Positions 7,944-16,741 of a stretch of DNA of 46,464 nucleotides are shown here, in pieces. Numbering within the stretch: the first letter of the stretch is position 1; the number at the start of each line of letters is the position of its first letter. The translations under genes were made by a program, and so were the position numbers. The notes beneath the pieces were generated by a model that was not told the DNA's origin, made no database searches, and saw nothing but the letters and a program-made list of their open reading frames with translations. The stretch covers positions 1-46,464 of the forward strand of contig CANRNQ010000019.1 of NCBI GenBank assembly GCA_947632045.1, read 5' to 3'. The stretch is from an uncultured Clostridia bacterium. Lineage in GTDB: Bacteria; Bacillota; Clostridia; Oscillospirales; Acutalibacteraceae.

Positions 7944-9674
7944 ATGATCAAACTTCTGAAATACTTAAAGGACTATAAATTACAGCTGATACTTGGCCCC
8001 GCCTGCAAGCTCTTTGAGGCGGTGCTCGAGCTTATAGTGCCGCTCGTTATGGCGGATATTATCGATATAGGAGTGAAAAACAAGGACGGCGGATATGTGC
8101 TTGGAATGGGAGCTCTTATGATACTCCTCGGAGCGGTCGGACTTTGCAGCGCGCTCGTGTGCCAAAAGAGCGCCTCGATAGCCTCTCAGGGCAGCGGCAC
8201 ACGGCTGAGAAACGCCCTGTTTCATCATATCAACACCCTGTCCTTCGCCGAGATAGATAAAATAGGAACGCCCTCGCTGATAACGAGAATGACAAACGAT
8301 ATAAATCAGCTCCAGTACGCGGTCGCGATGCTGATAAGGCTCGTTATCCGAGCGCCCTTTCTCGTTGTAGGCGCGATGATAATGGCGGCTTCTATAAATT
8401 TAAAGCTGTCCTTGATATTTTTTATAGCCTCTCCGCTTATAGCGGCGGCGCTGTACTTCATAATGAGCAGGAGCGTGCCCTTTTTTAAGCTGATACAAAA
8501 AAAGCTCGACAGACTCTCGCTTTTGTCGCGGGAGGGGCTTTCCGGAGCGAGGGTTATACGGGCGTTTTGCAGGGAACAGGACGAGGAGGAGCGATTTAAA
8601 AGCGCTAACGACGAATCGGCGGATACCTCGCAGAGGGTAGGAATGCTCTCGGCCCTTTTAAATCCTATAACCTACGCGGTGACTAACCTCGCCATCGTCG
8701 CGATAGTCTGGTTTGGCGGCGGGCTTGTCAACGAGGGAGAAATACAGACCGGAGATATAATCGCGCTGGTGAGCTATATGACGCAGATACTCCTCGCGAT
8801 GGTCGTGGTGGCAAACCTCGTCGTCACCTTTACAAAGGCGGCGGCGAGTGCGGCGAGGGTAAACGAGATATTTGAGCTTGAGCCCTCTGTAAAAAGCGGC
8901 GAAAACGCCGAAATAGAGCAAAGGCCAGATGCGCCGATGATAGAATTTGAAAACGTGAGCTTCGGCTACGGCGGCGAATATGTTCTTAAAAATATAAGCT
9001 TCAGCGCGCGGCGAGGGCAGACTATAGGCATAATCGGAACTACGGGCAGCGGCAAGTCGAGCCTTGTAAATCTTATACCGAGGTATTACGACGCGTCAGA
9101 GGGCAGAGTGCTTGTCGGCGGCGAGGACGTGAAAAAATACCCGCTCGCCCAGCTTAGAAAAATGTGCGCGGTCGTTATGCAGAAATCCGTTTTGTTCAGC
9201 GGCACGATAGAGTCGAATATAAAATGGGGAAAGAGAAACGTAAGCGAAGAGGAGATAAACCTCGCGCTCGATACGGCGCAGGCGAGGGAGTTTGTCGATA
9301 AGCTGCCCTTGGGTATTGAAACGCCGGTGACGCAGGGCGGAAAAAATTTCTCCGGCGGTCAAAAGCAGAGGCTGTCAATAGCGAGGGCGCTCGTTGCAAA
9401 AGCGCCTATATTGATACTCGACGACAGCGCGAGCGCGCTTGATTTCGCAACGGATCGCGCTCTGCGCGGCGCGATAAAGAAAAACACCGGCGGCGCTACG
9501 GTTATCATAGTGTCGCAGCGCGTGGCGACTGTAAGGGACGCGGACAGTATCCTCGTCTTAAAGGACGGCGAGCTTGCGGGAGCGGGAAGCCACGGCGAGC
9601 TTTTCAATCAATGCGACGAGTACCGCGAGATATGCCTTTCACAGCTCAGCCGAGAGGAGGCGGAGTCGGTATGA
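7944..9674 (+). CDS. ABC exporter half-transporter, degenerate-site subunit
   Basis: A 576-residue type IV ABC half-exporter: six-helix membrane domain (about 1-310) followed by an ATPase domain. Walker A is GTTGSGKSS (about residue 365) and the signature is FSGGQKQR. After Walker B the catalytic Glu is replaced by Asp (LILDDSASALD) and the switch His is replaced by Gln (VSQRVAT). This is the pattern of the degenerate subunit in heterodimeric exporters such as TM287/288, BmrCD or LmrCD. It is coupled to the next gene by an ATGA overlap. The substrate is probably hydrophobic, such as a drug or lipid, but cannot be read from sequence. The ribosome site is weak. Confidence 0.88.
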   Translation: MIKLLKYLKDYKLQLILGPACKLFEAVLELIVPLVMADIIDIGVKNKDGGYVLGMGALMILLGAVGLCSALVCQKSASIASQGSGTRLRNALFHHINTLSFAEIDKIGTPSLITRMTNDINQLQYAVAMLIRLVIRAPFLVVGAMIMAASINLKLSLIFFIASPLIAAALYFIMSRSVPFFKLIQKKLDRLSLLSREGLSGARVIRAFCREQDEEERFKSANDESADTSQRVGMLSALLNPITYAVTNLAIVAIVWFGGGLVNEGEIQTGDIIALVSYMTQILLAMVVVANLVVTFTKAAASAARVNEIFELEPSVKSGENAEIEQRPDAPMIEFENVSFGYGGEYVLKNISFSARRGQTIGIIGTTGSGKSSLVNLIPRYYDASEGRVLVGGEDVKKYPLAQLRKMCAVVMQKSVLFSGTIESNIKWGKRNVSEEEINLALDTAQAREFVDKLPLGIETPVTQGGKNFSGGQKQRLSIARALVAKAPILILDDSASALDFATDRALRGAIKKNTGGATVIIVSQRVATVRDADSILVLKDGELAGAGSHGELFNQCDEYREICLSQLSREEAESV

Positions 9675-11404
9675 ACAGAGGAGTAATAAAGAGAATATTA
9701 AAATATGCCGCAAAATACAAAAAATCCCTTGCGGGAGCGTTTCTGTTTGCAATAATAAGCGTCTGCCTTACACTGCTCGGCCCCGTGCTGACCGGTTGGG
9801 CGATAGACCATATAATCGGAGTCGGAGCGGTGGACTTTGCCTCTGTCTGGCAAATACTCATAGGGCTTATATGCTCAACAGCCGGAGTAGCCGTTTTTCA
9901 ATGGCTGATGAGCCTGTGCATAAACAGGGTGAGCTATCTGACTGTGCGTGATATGAGGGCGCAGGCGTATGAAAAAATAAACTCGGCTCCGCTTTCGTAT
10001 ATAGATTCAAAGCCCCACGGCGATATTATCAGCCGCATAATAAACGACATAGACGCAGTCGGAGAGGGTTTGCTGCAAGGGGTCACCCAGCTTTTTTCCG
10101 GCATAATAACAATAGTCGGCACTCTCGGCTTTATGCTCGCAATAAATTATAAAATAGCGGCGGTCGTTGTGCTCGTCACACCGCTTTCGCTTTTTGTCGC
10201 CGCAGGCATAGCGAGATTATCCTCGAAAATGTTCGCCCGCCAGCAGCAGGTACAGGGCGAGATAGGCGGCTTTATCGAGGAGATGATAGGCAACCAAAAG
10301 GTCGCGGCGGCGTACTCTATGGAGGATGAAAACGAGCGGGAGTTTAAAAGAATGAACGACGAGCTTTATGTCTGCGGCAAGAGCGCGCAGTTTGCGTCCT
10401 CCCTCGCAAATCCCTCGACACGCTTTGTAAACGCGATAGTATACGCAGCAGTCGGTATAATCGGCGCGCTCAGCGCGATAGCGGGCGGACTTACCGTCGG
10501 GCAGATATCCTGCTTTTTGACATATGCAAACCAATACACAAAGCCCTTCAACGAGGTCACGGGAGTGATCTCGCAGATACAGACGGCAATAGCGGGCGGA
10601 GCGCGCTTTTTTGAGCTGATAGACAGCCCGAGCGCGCCTCCCGACGCGCCCGACGCCGAGCCTCTCGAGAACGTCAGGGGCGAGGTGGAATTTAAAAACG
10701 TGTATTTTTCATACACACCTGACAGACCGCTGATAAGGAATTTTAATCTCAAGGTACAGCGCGGGCGGCGCATAGCTATCGTCGGCCCCACCGGCTGCGG
10801 CAAGACCACCCTTATAAACCTGCTTATGCGGTTTTACGACGTCACGTCGGGCGAGATAAAGATAGACGGCGTGCCGCTTAAAAAGCTCAGCACCGACAGC
10901 GTAAGGCGCAGCTTCGGCATGGTTTTGCAGGAGAGCTGGCTGAGAAGCGGAACTATAAGAGAAAATATAGCCTACGGCAGACAGGACGCGTCCGACGAGG
11001 AGATAGTCGCGGCGGCAAAGGCGGCTTATGCCCACTCGTTCATAATGGCTCTGCCCGACGGCTACGACACGCTCATAAGCGGCGACGGCGGGTCACTCTC
11101 GCAGGGGCAGACCCAGCTTTTGTGCATAGCGAGGGTGATGCTCTCGAATCCGCCTATGCTCATACTAGATGAGGCGACGAGCAATATAGACACTCTGACG
11201 GAGCAGAGGGTGCAGCTCGCCTTTAACAAAATGCTGGAGGGCAGAACGAGCTTTGTCGTAGCGCACAGGCTTTCAACCATAAAGGAGGCGGACGTGATAC
11301 TCGTTATGAGGGACGGCAATATAATCGAGCAGGGCAGACACGCCGAGCTTTTGGAGAAAAACGGGTTTTACGCCGAGCTTTACAAAAGCCAGTTCGCGGG
11401 TTAA
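9671..11404 (+). CDS. ABC exporter half-transporter, catalytic subunit
   Basis: A 577-residue partner of the preceding gene with the same domain order. I start at the ATG at 9671 (MNRGVIKRIL), which overlaps the stop of the upstream gene; the longer ORF from 9611 lies in its partner's coding sequence. Walker A is GPTGCGKTT, Walker B is canonical (LILDEATSNID) and the switch His is present (VVAHRLST). The signature reads LSQGQ rather than LSGGQ. Together the two proteins would form one consensus and one degenerate ATP site, as expected for a heterodimeric multidrug-type exporter. Confidence 0.9.
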   Translation: MNRGVIKRILKYAAKYKKSLAGAFLFAIISVCLTLLGPVLTGWAIDHIIGVGAVDFASVWQILIGLICSTAGVAVFQWLMSLCINRVSYLTVRDMRAQAYEKINSAPLSYIDSKPHGDIISRIINDIDAVGEGLLQGVTQLFSGIITIVGTLGFMLAINYKIAAVVVLVTPLSLFVAAGIARLSSKMFARQQQVQGEIGGFIEEMIGNQKVAAAYSMEDENEREFKRMNDELYVCGKSAQFASSLANPSTRFVNAIVYAAVGIIGALSAIAGGLTVGQISCFLTYANQYTKPFNEVTGVISQIQTAIAGGARFFELIDSPSAPPDAPDAEPLENVRGEVEFKNVYFSYTPDRPLIRNFNLKVQRGRRIAIVGPTGCGKTTLINLLMRFYDVTSGEIKIDGVPLKKLSTDSVRRSFGMVLQESWLRSGTIRENIAYGRQDASDEEIVAAAKAAYAHSFIMALPDGYDTLISGDGGSLSQGQTQLLCIARVMLSNPPMLILDEATSNIDTLTEQRVQLAFNKMLEGRTSFVVAHRLSTIKEADVILVMRDGNIIEQGRHAELLEKNGFYAELYKSQFAG

Positions 11405-11547
11405 AGACACTAAAAAGCGAGGCTTAAGTCTGCGCAGCGCCTGATATTTTGGACAAAGCCTGCATATGCCGAGGCCTTGAAAAATATATTTGTAAGTATA
11501 AGCGCGCTCGTGCGCGCAGTGAAATAAAAGTACAGGGGAATGATAAA

Positions 11548-12111
11548 ATGACAGCGGAGATTTTTTTACTTGCCATAAGCCTTTCGATGGACGCGTTCGC
11601 AATCTCGATGTGCAAGGGACTCGCGATGAAACGGATAAGCCTATCCTATGCGGCGGTAATTGCCGCGTTTTTCGGAGTGTTTCAGGCCTTAATGCCTGTC
11701 GCGGGCTGGCTCTTGGCGAGCAGCTTTGCGGGCTACATAATCGACTACGACCACTGGGTGGCCTTTGCTCTGCTTTCCCTGATAGGCGGAAAAATGATAA
11801 TAGACTCGTTTAAAGCTGAGGGAGACGAGCTTTCGGAAAAGAGCGTTCTCAACATAAAGGAGCTTTTTATGCTTGCGATAGCTACAAGCATAGACGCCTT
11901 CGCGGTCGGCATAACCTTCGCTTTTTTGAATGTCAACATATTTCTCTCGTCCTTTATAATAGGCGCGGTCACCTTTGCGCTCTCGCTCGGCGGGGTGTTC
12001 ATCGGCGCTCGGGTAGGGGCGAGGTTTAAAAACAAGGCCACGCTTTTTGGTGGGATAGTGCTTGTTTTGATAGGCGTTAAGATATTGTTGGAGCACCTCG
12101 GCGTGATTTAG
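11548..12111 (+). CDS. mntP: Manganese efflux pump MntP
   Basis: A 187-residue membrane protein with six hydrophobic segments arranged as two related halves. Each half carries the conserved Asp motif of the family: LSMDAFAISMCKG near the N-terminus and TSIDAFAVGITF in the middle. MntP exports Mn2+ from the cytoplasm. I start at the ATG at 11548, preceded by CAGGGG; the longer upstream reading is not hydrophobic and has no ribosome site. The 143-base leader shows no yybP-ykoY type Mn riboswitch that I can recognise. A terminator follows at 12120-12137. Confidence 0.92.
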   Translation: MTAEIFLLAISLSMDAFAISMCKGLAMKRISLSYAAVIAAFFGVFQALMPVAGWLLASSFAGYIIDYDHWVAFALLSLIGGKMIIDSFKAEGDELSEKSVLNIKELFMLAIATSIDAFAVGITFAFLNVNIFLSSFIIGAVTFALSLGGVFIGARVGARFKNKATLFGGIVLVLIGVKILLEHLGVI

Positions 12112-12119
12112 AGGAAAAT

Positions 12120-12137
12120 CGGGACTCTCCCGTTTTT
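12120..12137 (+). terminator. Terminator of mntP
   Basis: CGGGA/TCCCG stem with a CTC loop and a T5 run, nine bases after the mntP stop. Confidence 0.65.
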
Positions 12138-12227
12138 GACTGTGCTTTGGATATATTTTGGGTATATTTGGGTATAAAAGGGGAGCTGCCGCGTTTGGGA
12201 ACGCCAGATAAGGAAGTAATAATACAA

Positions 12228-12271
12228 GAAATGCGATGTAGCGCAAATGGCATTACATCGCATTTCTTTTT
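12228..12271. terminator. Strong rho-independent terminator
   Basis: A 13-bp perfect stem (12228-12240 with 12254-12266) is followed on the plus strand by T5. On the minus strand it lies downstream of the restriction gene that ends at 12339. An 8-bp hairpin GGAACTTG/CAAGTTCC sits next to it at 12277-12297. This marks the left edge of the restriction-modification island. Confidence 0.75.
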
Positions 12272-12338
12272 CTGTTGGAACTTGCCATACAAGTTCCCTG
12301 TTTGTTACAGCAATGACGAGTTCAAAATTTTTCCGTAA

Positions 12339-13214
12339 TTACACGCTTAGATCTAACGGCAAATCGGATATATCCTTTAGCCGTTTGCCATCTACCAAGT
12401 TTTGTAATGTTTCTATAATATCTTCCCTACCGTTTGCGCTGTATTCTCTTACAGCTTCCAGCAGCTCATACAATGCAAAATGATAGACACAATCCAAATC
12501 GCCAGTACCAAGAGCCAAAGACGCAAGCCGAGAAGGGAGCGGTTCACCGGTTACAACTACAATATGTGGCAGATGACCCTTTCTATTTCTTATTAAGTTT
12601 AGGGCTTCTGTTCTGCTATTTTGCGCTCTATCACTTCTCATCGTCCATTTTGCAGATACAGACGCATGAAGTATAGGTTTACCGCCGTTACTCCTTCTTA
12701 TATCTGCCATCTTGCAAATATCTTCATTGATGAAAACACGCCCTTGATTTATCTGGGAATCCTCATATAAATCACGATATACAACTACATCGGGAGCAAC
12801 CATATAATCATTACCCAACATAGTAGATAATTGTTTATTATCGTTTATCAGTCTGGACAAATAGGCAAGGTGTTCATATTGAGCAAAATCCCAAGTTTTA
12901 ATAGCGTTTTGATTGCCTAAATTAAGTATAGTCCAATTCCCTGGGCGAAGATGTTGCAAGTGTGGAAATGTATCAGTTATAAATTGCATTGTAATTTGTT
13001 CAAAAAGTGTGCCAGCCGTTTGACCTTTTACTTTTACGCCCACAGGTGCGCCAAGTTTTTCAGCTATAGCTTTTGCTATTGCTTTAGACGGGACATTGCT
13101 ACCGTCTGCATTTGAAGCGACACCATCAGCAGAAATAGACAAAACGCCTTTATCTGTTAAGGCTTTATGATATGCTTTTCTTGCTTCTAAAATTAATACA
13201 TCATCCATTTTCAA
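12339..13214 (-). CDS. NgoMIV-type type II restriction endonuclease
   Basis: A 291-residue restriction enzyme closely resembling NgoMIV of Neisseria (site GCCGGC). The match is strong in the core, KWTMRSDRAQNSRTEALNL, and in the last residues, GKRLKDISDLPLDL, from memory of the NgoMIV protein. Active-site residues are visible: Asp in APDVVVY, Lys in SAKW and Glu in TLFEQ. NgoMIV acts as a tetramer that cuts two sites together (known for the enzyme). The gene starts inside the end of the methyltransferase gene (14-base overlap) so the pair is coupled, methylase first. Codon and base use are AT-richer than in neighbouring genes, suggesting transfer. Confidence 0.92.
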   Translation of the reverse strand: MKMDDVLILEARKAYHKALTDKGVLSISADGVASNADGSNVPSKAIAKAIAEKLGAPVGVKVKGQTAGTLFEQITMQFITDTFPHLQHLRPGNWTILNLGNQNAIKTWDFAQYEHLAYLSRLINDNKQLSTMLGNDYMVAPDVVVYRDLYEDSQINQGRVFINEDICKMADIRRSNGGKPILHASVSAKWTMRSDRAQNSRTEALNLIRNRKGHLPHIVVVTGEPLPSRLASLALGTGDLDCVYHFALYELLEAVREYSANGREDIIETLQNLVDGKRLKDISDLPLDLSV

Positions 13215-14133
13215 GACACCTCTTAATTTCTTTACCCACAGCGCAAGCTACAGGGGGAGGGAACGCATTACCTATCATTCTACAAGCAAGTGTTTTCTTT
13301 TCACCAAAAGTCCATTCCGTCGGGAAACCTTGAATCCTTGCTATCATCTCTTTCGTTAATTTAGGCATTCCCTCGAAGTCAGCAGACGGAGCAGAATCAG
13401 CAACGCCATTTCCATCTACGCCCAATTCAGCCCACGCTTTGCGAGCGCGGACAGGCCCCAAATCAGGCCCGCCGTGTTTTTTGCTGCCGCCAACAATAGT
13501 GGGAGCAATTTTATTTGCTTGTTCCACCCATGAATTAAGGCCTTTCCAGCCGTTAGCTCCCATTAAGTTTTTTAATGTTTTGCCAACTGTTGGAGTATCA
13601 ACAAGTTTTTCTTGCGGATACACAAATTCGGTTCTTATATCATTTCTTATGCCTACAATAACAACCCTTGGCCGTAATTGAGGGACGCCATAATCCGAAG
13701 CGTTTAGCAGCTTGATCTGTACCCCATAACCCAACGCCGTTATAGAATCTAATATGTGTTTTCTGTATTCATCGAATTTGGGGTCAAGGAATCCTCTTAC
13801 ATTTTCTAACATTACGGCTTTAGGTTTGATTTCACCAATTAACCGTATTGCTTCGGGGAACAAATCTCTTTCATCATCTTTGCCTAATTGCTTTGAAGCT
13901 ACAGAGAACGGAGGGCAAGGAACACCACCAGCCAAAAGGTCAACGCCTATATACGGTTTGCCATCGAATTTATGGACATCTCCGCAAACAACGTTCCATT
14001 CAGGTCTATTTTTTTTCAATATGTTACAATAGTCCTGCTCATACTCTATAAGGACTTCATGGGTAAAGCCAGCAATAGCAAGGCCAAGGGCTTGACCGCC
14101 TGCACCAGCGCAGATTTCTACAGAAGTTAGCAA
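13201..14133 (-). CDS. DNA (cytosine-5) methyltransferase partner of the NgoMIV-type enzyme
   Basis: A 310-residue C5-cytosine methyltransferase. Motif I appears as EICAGAGGQALGL, motif IV as GGVPCPPFS with the catalytic Cys (Pro-Cys-Pro rather than the usual Pro-Cys-Gln), motif VI as ENVRG, and motifs IX-X near RIQGFPTEW and GNAFPPPVA. It protects host DNA at the site cut by the adjacent nuclease. I choose a TTG start at 14133 because GGAGG is 7 bases upstream; the in-frame GTG at 14139 is only one base from that ribosome site. The 238 bases upstream to lexA hold no gene. Confidence 0.9.
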   Translation of the reverse strand: MLTSVEICAGAGGQALGLAIAGFTHEVLIEYEQDYCNILKKNRPEWNVVCGDVHKFDGKPYIGVDLLAGGVPCPPFSVASKQLGKDDERDLFPEAIRLIGEIKPKAVMLENVRGFLDPKFDEYRKHILDSITALGYGVQIKLLNASDYGVPQLRPRVVIVGIRNDIRTEFVYPQEKLVDTPTVGKTLKNLMGANGWKGLNSWVEQANKIAPTIVGGSKKHGGPDLGPVRARKAWAELGVDGNGVADSAPSADFEGMPKLTKEMIARIQGFPTEWTFGEKKTLACRMIGNAFPPPVACAVGKEIKRCLENG

Positions 14134-14372
14134 AAACACGCCTCCTTTGGAATCTTTTTGTCGTTATATCACATAACCGTGCCGCAAAGCATTTCTCTTG
14201 GCAGTTTCTGTTGTCTTCCTGTGTACATAAAGATAGTTGTTTTTACTGCCCTATGTGGCATTAGCGTTTGCGACAGCTCCTACTTTGTCGATAAGTATCT
14301 TATTTATAAGCAGCGCCTTTTGCGATTGCGCCGCGGCCCCGCTTAAAGGCCTTTGAATTTGCGGGCTTAATA

Positions 14373-14960
14373 TCAGTAGCATCTGATAAGCTCGATTACC
14401 TTGCCTAAAACCGAACATTCGGGCACGATTATAGGCTCAAAATCCGGATTTTCCGGCTGAAGTCTGTAATGGCCGTTCTCCTTGTAAAAGCGCTTGACGG
14501 TCGCCTCATCGTCGATAAGGGCGACGATTATATCGCCGTTTTCGGCGGTCTCCGTTTTATGAACGATAACTATGTCGCCGTCAAGAATACCGGCGTTTAT
14601 CATGCTCTCGCCGTCCACCCTGAGCGCAAAAAGCTCGCGCCCGCGCCTGATGCTCTCGCTTACCGGAACATATCCCTCAATGTCTTCAACGGCGAGTATG
14701 GGCATACCGGCGGTCACCCTGCCCATTATCGGAACGGGGAACGAGGGGGTGTTGTTTGCAAGACGTATGGTGCGGTTTATTTTTTCGTCCATCTTGATAA
14801 AGCCCATTGCTCTAAGCTTTTTCAAGTGGTAGTGTGCGGTCGAGGTCGATTTAAGGCCTGTGACAACGCAAATATCCCTGACCGACGGCGAAAAGCCGCG
14901 CTGAGTACATTCTCCGATGTACTTGAGTATGTTCTGCTGAATTTGGCTTAAGGGTTTCAT
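14373..14960 (-). CDS. lexA: LexA SOS repressor
   Basis: A 195-residue SOS-response repressor and self-cleaving S24 peptidase. The N-terminal winged helix (about 1-65) is followed by the Ala84-Gly85 cleavage site in RVTAGMPI. The catalytic dyad is Ser119 (DGESM) and Lys156 (EATVKRF). RecA on single-stranded DNA triggers cleavage. I start at ATG 14960 because GGAGGT precedes it; the longer ORF from 14984 has no ribosome site. A strong promoter with an overlapping palindrome lies at 15002-15037, consistent with autoregulation. It adjoins the imported restriction pair. Confidence 0.95.
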   Translation of the reverse strand: MKPLSQIQQNILKYIGECTQRGFSPSVRDICVVTGLKSTSTAHYHLKKLRAMGFIKMDEKINRTIRLANNTPSFPVPIMGRVTAGMPILAVEDIEGYVPVSESIRRGRELFALRVDGESMINAGILDGDIVIVHKTETAENGDIIVALIDDEATVKRFYKENGHYRLQPENPDFEPIIVPECSVLGKVIELIRCY

Positions 14961-15001
14961 GATTTTACCTCCGTATGCAGACAATATTTTTTCTTAAGAT
15001 A

Positions 15002-15037
15002 ATTATAGCACATTATTTGCCGCCGGTCAAACGTTTG
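15002..15037 (-). promoter_or_regulatory. lexA promoter with overlapping palindrome
   Basis: On the minus strand TTGACC (15030-15025), a 17-base spacer and TATAAT (15007-15002) form a strong promoter. The 10-base palindrome CAAACGTTTG at 15028-15037 overlaps the -35 box. It resembles a compressed SOS box, but lacks the 4-base spacer of the Bacillus box, so it is only a candidate LexA operator. Confidence 0.6.
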
Positions 15038-15187
15038 TTTTTTGTTTTTTAAAAATTTTTTGTCGCCTGCCCTCGCGCCGCATACAGAGCTTAAATAGGC
15101 CGGCTCCCCGCGGAAATTATTGCATTATCGCCCCGCGCTTGATATAATTGTCATATAAACGCCGCGACGTCAATAGGTGCGGCGGGG

Positions 15188-16093
15188 CTAAATTATAAGG
15201 CACAGCGCGAGCATTTCCTCAAGGCGGGAATATATCTCGCCGAGCTTTGACGAGGGCAGGGGGTTCCTCCCCAAGCCTATCTCGACGGTGAAGGCGGGTT
15301 TTTTCAGCTCGTCTATAAACCAGTCCTTGAAGCCTCCGCCAACGGCGAGTCCGCTCGGATTTGACAGGGCGTAGCCGCTTGAGCGCGCCATTGTTTCAGC
15401 CATTATGCGGGATTTTTCGGGCGTCTGCTCGCCGTAGCTCCAGTATATCTCCTCGCCCTGACTGTGAAAGGCGACGGCGTGCCTTATGCTTTGACTGCGG
15501 CAAAGGCTTGTCAACGCCCGTGTTTCGGGCTCGCTTTCGGGAGCCTCGCCGCCGTAGCGCGTCATGGACGCTGAGCTTATCCCGCTCTCGATTTCAAGCC
15601 GGTGCAGATCTCTCCAGCCTGCGGCGAAGTTGTGGTTTATGTCAACGCCGAAGGCGTTTGCCTGCCAGCGGTGGGCCTTTCCACGGGCTATGTCGGACAC
15701 CTTCTGCTCGTATTTACCGGCGGCACATTCACCGTTGAGCGATATCTCGACCCCGTCGGGATTTACACAGGGAACAAATATCGCCCCGCGCTCCTCAAGA
15801 AAACGGTCGACGCGTATGCCGCTTATGCTCGAGCCGTTTTTTACGCTTAAGCAGACGTTTTCGAGAAATTTAAACAGCAGCAGGCTTGTCAGCCACTCCA
15901 TGCCGTGAAAAGCGCCGCACAGCAGAGCCTGTTCGTCGCCCTCTCCGACGGAGTACGCGTCTATGCTTCTTCCGCAGCGGCTTCGGCCTATGACGGCGTG
16001 CCTTAAAAACGGAAAGTCATTTTTAAGCGCCGCTGCAATTCTGCCGCGGTTTTGCTCGTCAGCGGGCGAGTCGTAATATTTTATTTTGACCAA
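15188..16093 (-). CDS. M14-family zinc carboxypeptidase
   Basis: A 301-residue M14 metallopeptidase. The zinc ligands are His and Glu in AFHGMEW and a later His in VAFHSQGEE; the catalytic Glu is in FTVEIGLGRN. The substrate-binding Asn-Pro appears in CVNPDGVE and the DINHNF motif follows. Members resembling this cut gamma-D-glutamyl-meso-diaminopimelate bonds in cell-wall peptides (family knowledge; the exact substrate is inferred). I use the TTG at 16093 with GAAAGGA 10 bases upstream. The longer ORF to 16546 runs antisense through the Nudix gene and its extra N-terminal part has no peptidase features. No signal peptide is visible. Confidence 0.82.
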   Translation of the reverse strand: MVKIKYYDSPADEQNRGRIAAALKNDFPFLRHAVIGRSRCGRSIDAYSVGEGDEQALLCGAFHGMEWLTSLLLFKFLENVCLSVKNGSSISGIRVDRFLEERGAIFVPCVNPDGVEISLNGECAAGKYEQKVSDIARGKAHRWQANAFGVDINHNFAAGWRDLHRLEIESGISSASMTRYGGEAPESEPETRALTSLCRSQSIRHAVAFHSQGEEIYWSYGEQTPEKSRIMAETMARSSGYALSNPSGLAVGGGFKDWFIDELKKPAFTVEIGLGRNPLPSSKLGEIYSRLEEMLALCLII

Positions 16094-16121
16094 TATCTTC
16101 AAATCCTTTCGCGCTTTGATT

Positions 16122-16150
16122 TTGATTAACCTTTTGTATAACCTTATGAT
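16122..16150 (+). promoter_or_regulatory. Promoter of the Nudix-ribF operon
   Basis: TTGATT at 16122-16127, a 17-base spacer and TATGAT at 16145-16150, ending 33 bases before the ATG at 16184. It lies between the divergently transcribed M14 and Nudix genes. Confidence 0.45.
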
Positions 16151-16183
16151 GAAATTTGATAAATTATGTATGGGGGAATAATA

Positions 16184-16729
16184 ATGGAGCTTTTTGAAAA
16201 AACGCTCGCCAGCAAAGAGATATTTGACGGCAGCGTAATAAGGCTTACCGTGGACGAGGTCGAGCTTGAAAACGGCCGAAGCGCAAGCCGCGAGGTCGTG
16301 GGGCACCCGGGAGGGGTGTGCATAGCCGCTCTGACCGAAGACGACGAGCTGCTCTTTGTCAGGCAGTTTAGATATCCTTATAAAGAGGTGGTGCTTGAGC
16401 TGCCGGCGGGAAAGCTCGAAAAGGGCCAGAGCCCGCTCGAAAACGGCAGGCGCGAGCTGCGCGAGGAAACGGGCGCGGTCGGCGCTTCGTATATTTCGCT
16501 CGGCAAGCTTTACCCCTCGCCGGGCTACTGCGCCGAAATAATCCACCTGTACTTTTGTCGGGTGGCCAAATTTGAAAATACACAGCCGGACGAGGACGAG
16601 TTTTTAAAGGTAGAGCGGATACCGCTTGATCGCGCGGTAGAGATGGTGCTGAACAATATGATACCCGACGCGAAAACTCAGACCGCCGTTTTAAAAACCG
16701 CAATGCTCAGAAGGCTTAAAAAGCTGTAA
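16184..16729 (+). CDS. Nudix hydrolase, ADP-ribose pyrophosphatase type
   Basis: A 181-residue Nudix hydrolase. The Nudix box is complete: Gly-Lys-Leu-Glu, then REL-REETGA, at about residues 76-98. The upstream VRQFRYPY pattern is typical of ADP-ribose pyrophosphatases, which split ADP-ribose into AMP and ribose 5-phosphate. I start at ATG 16184 (GGGGGA upstream) rather than the earlier 16166. It begins an operon with a small membrane protein (12-base gap) and ribF; the shared theme may be nucleotide cofactor housekeeping, which is inference. Confidence 0.88.
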   Translation: MELFEKTLASKEIFDGSVIRLTVDEVELENGRSASREVVGHPGGVCIAALTEDDELLFVRQFRYPYKEVVLELPAGKLEKGQSPLENGRRELREETGAVGASYISLGKLYPSPGYCAEIIHLYFCRVAKFENTQPDEDEFLKVERIPLDRAVEMVLNNMIPDAKTQTAVLKTAMLRRLKKL

Positions 16730-16741
16730 GGAGGGGAGAGT

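Noticed and set aside
11405-11547. yybP-ykoY manganese riboswitch ahead of mntP
   Set aside because: Only a GCGCGC/GCGCGC hairpin is visible; the conserved riboswitch core and a terminator are lacking.
12147-12483. Short plus-strand ORFs left of the restriction gene
   Set aside because: They run through a 13-bp terminator and into the antisense of the restriction gene, with no ribosome sites.
16094-16546. N-terminal extension of the M14 peptidase
   Set aside because: It runs antisense through the Nudix gene, lacks peptidase motifs, and a TTG with a good ribosome site lies at 16093.
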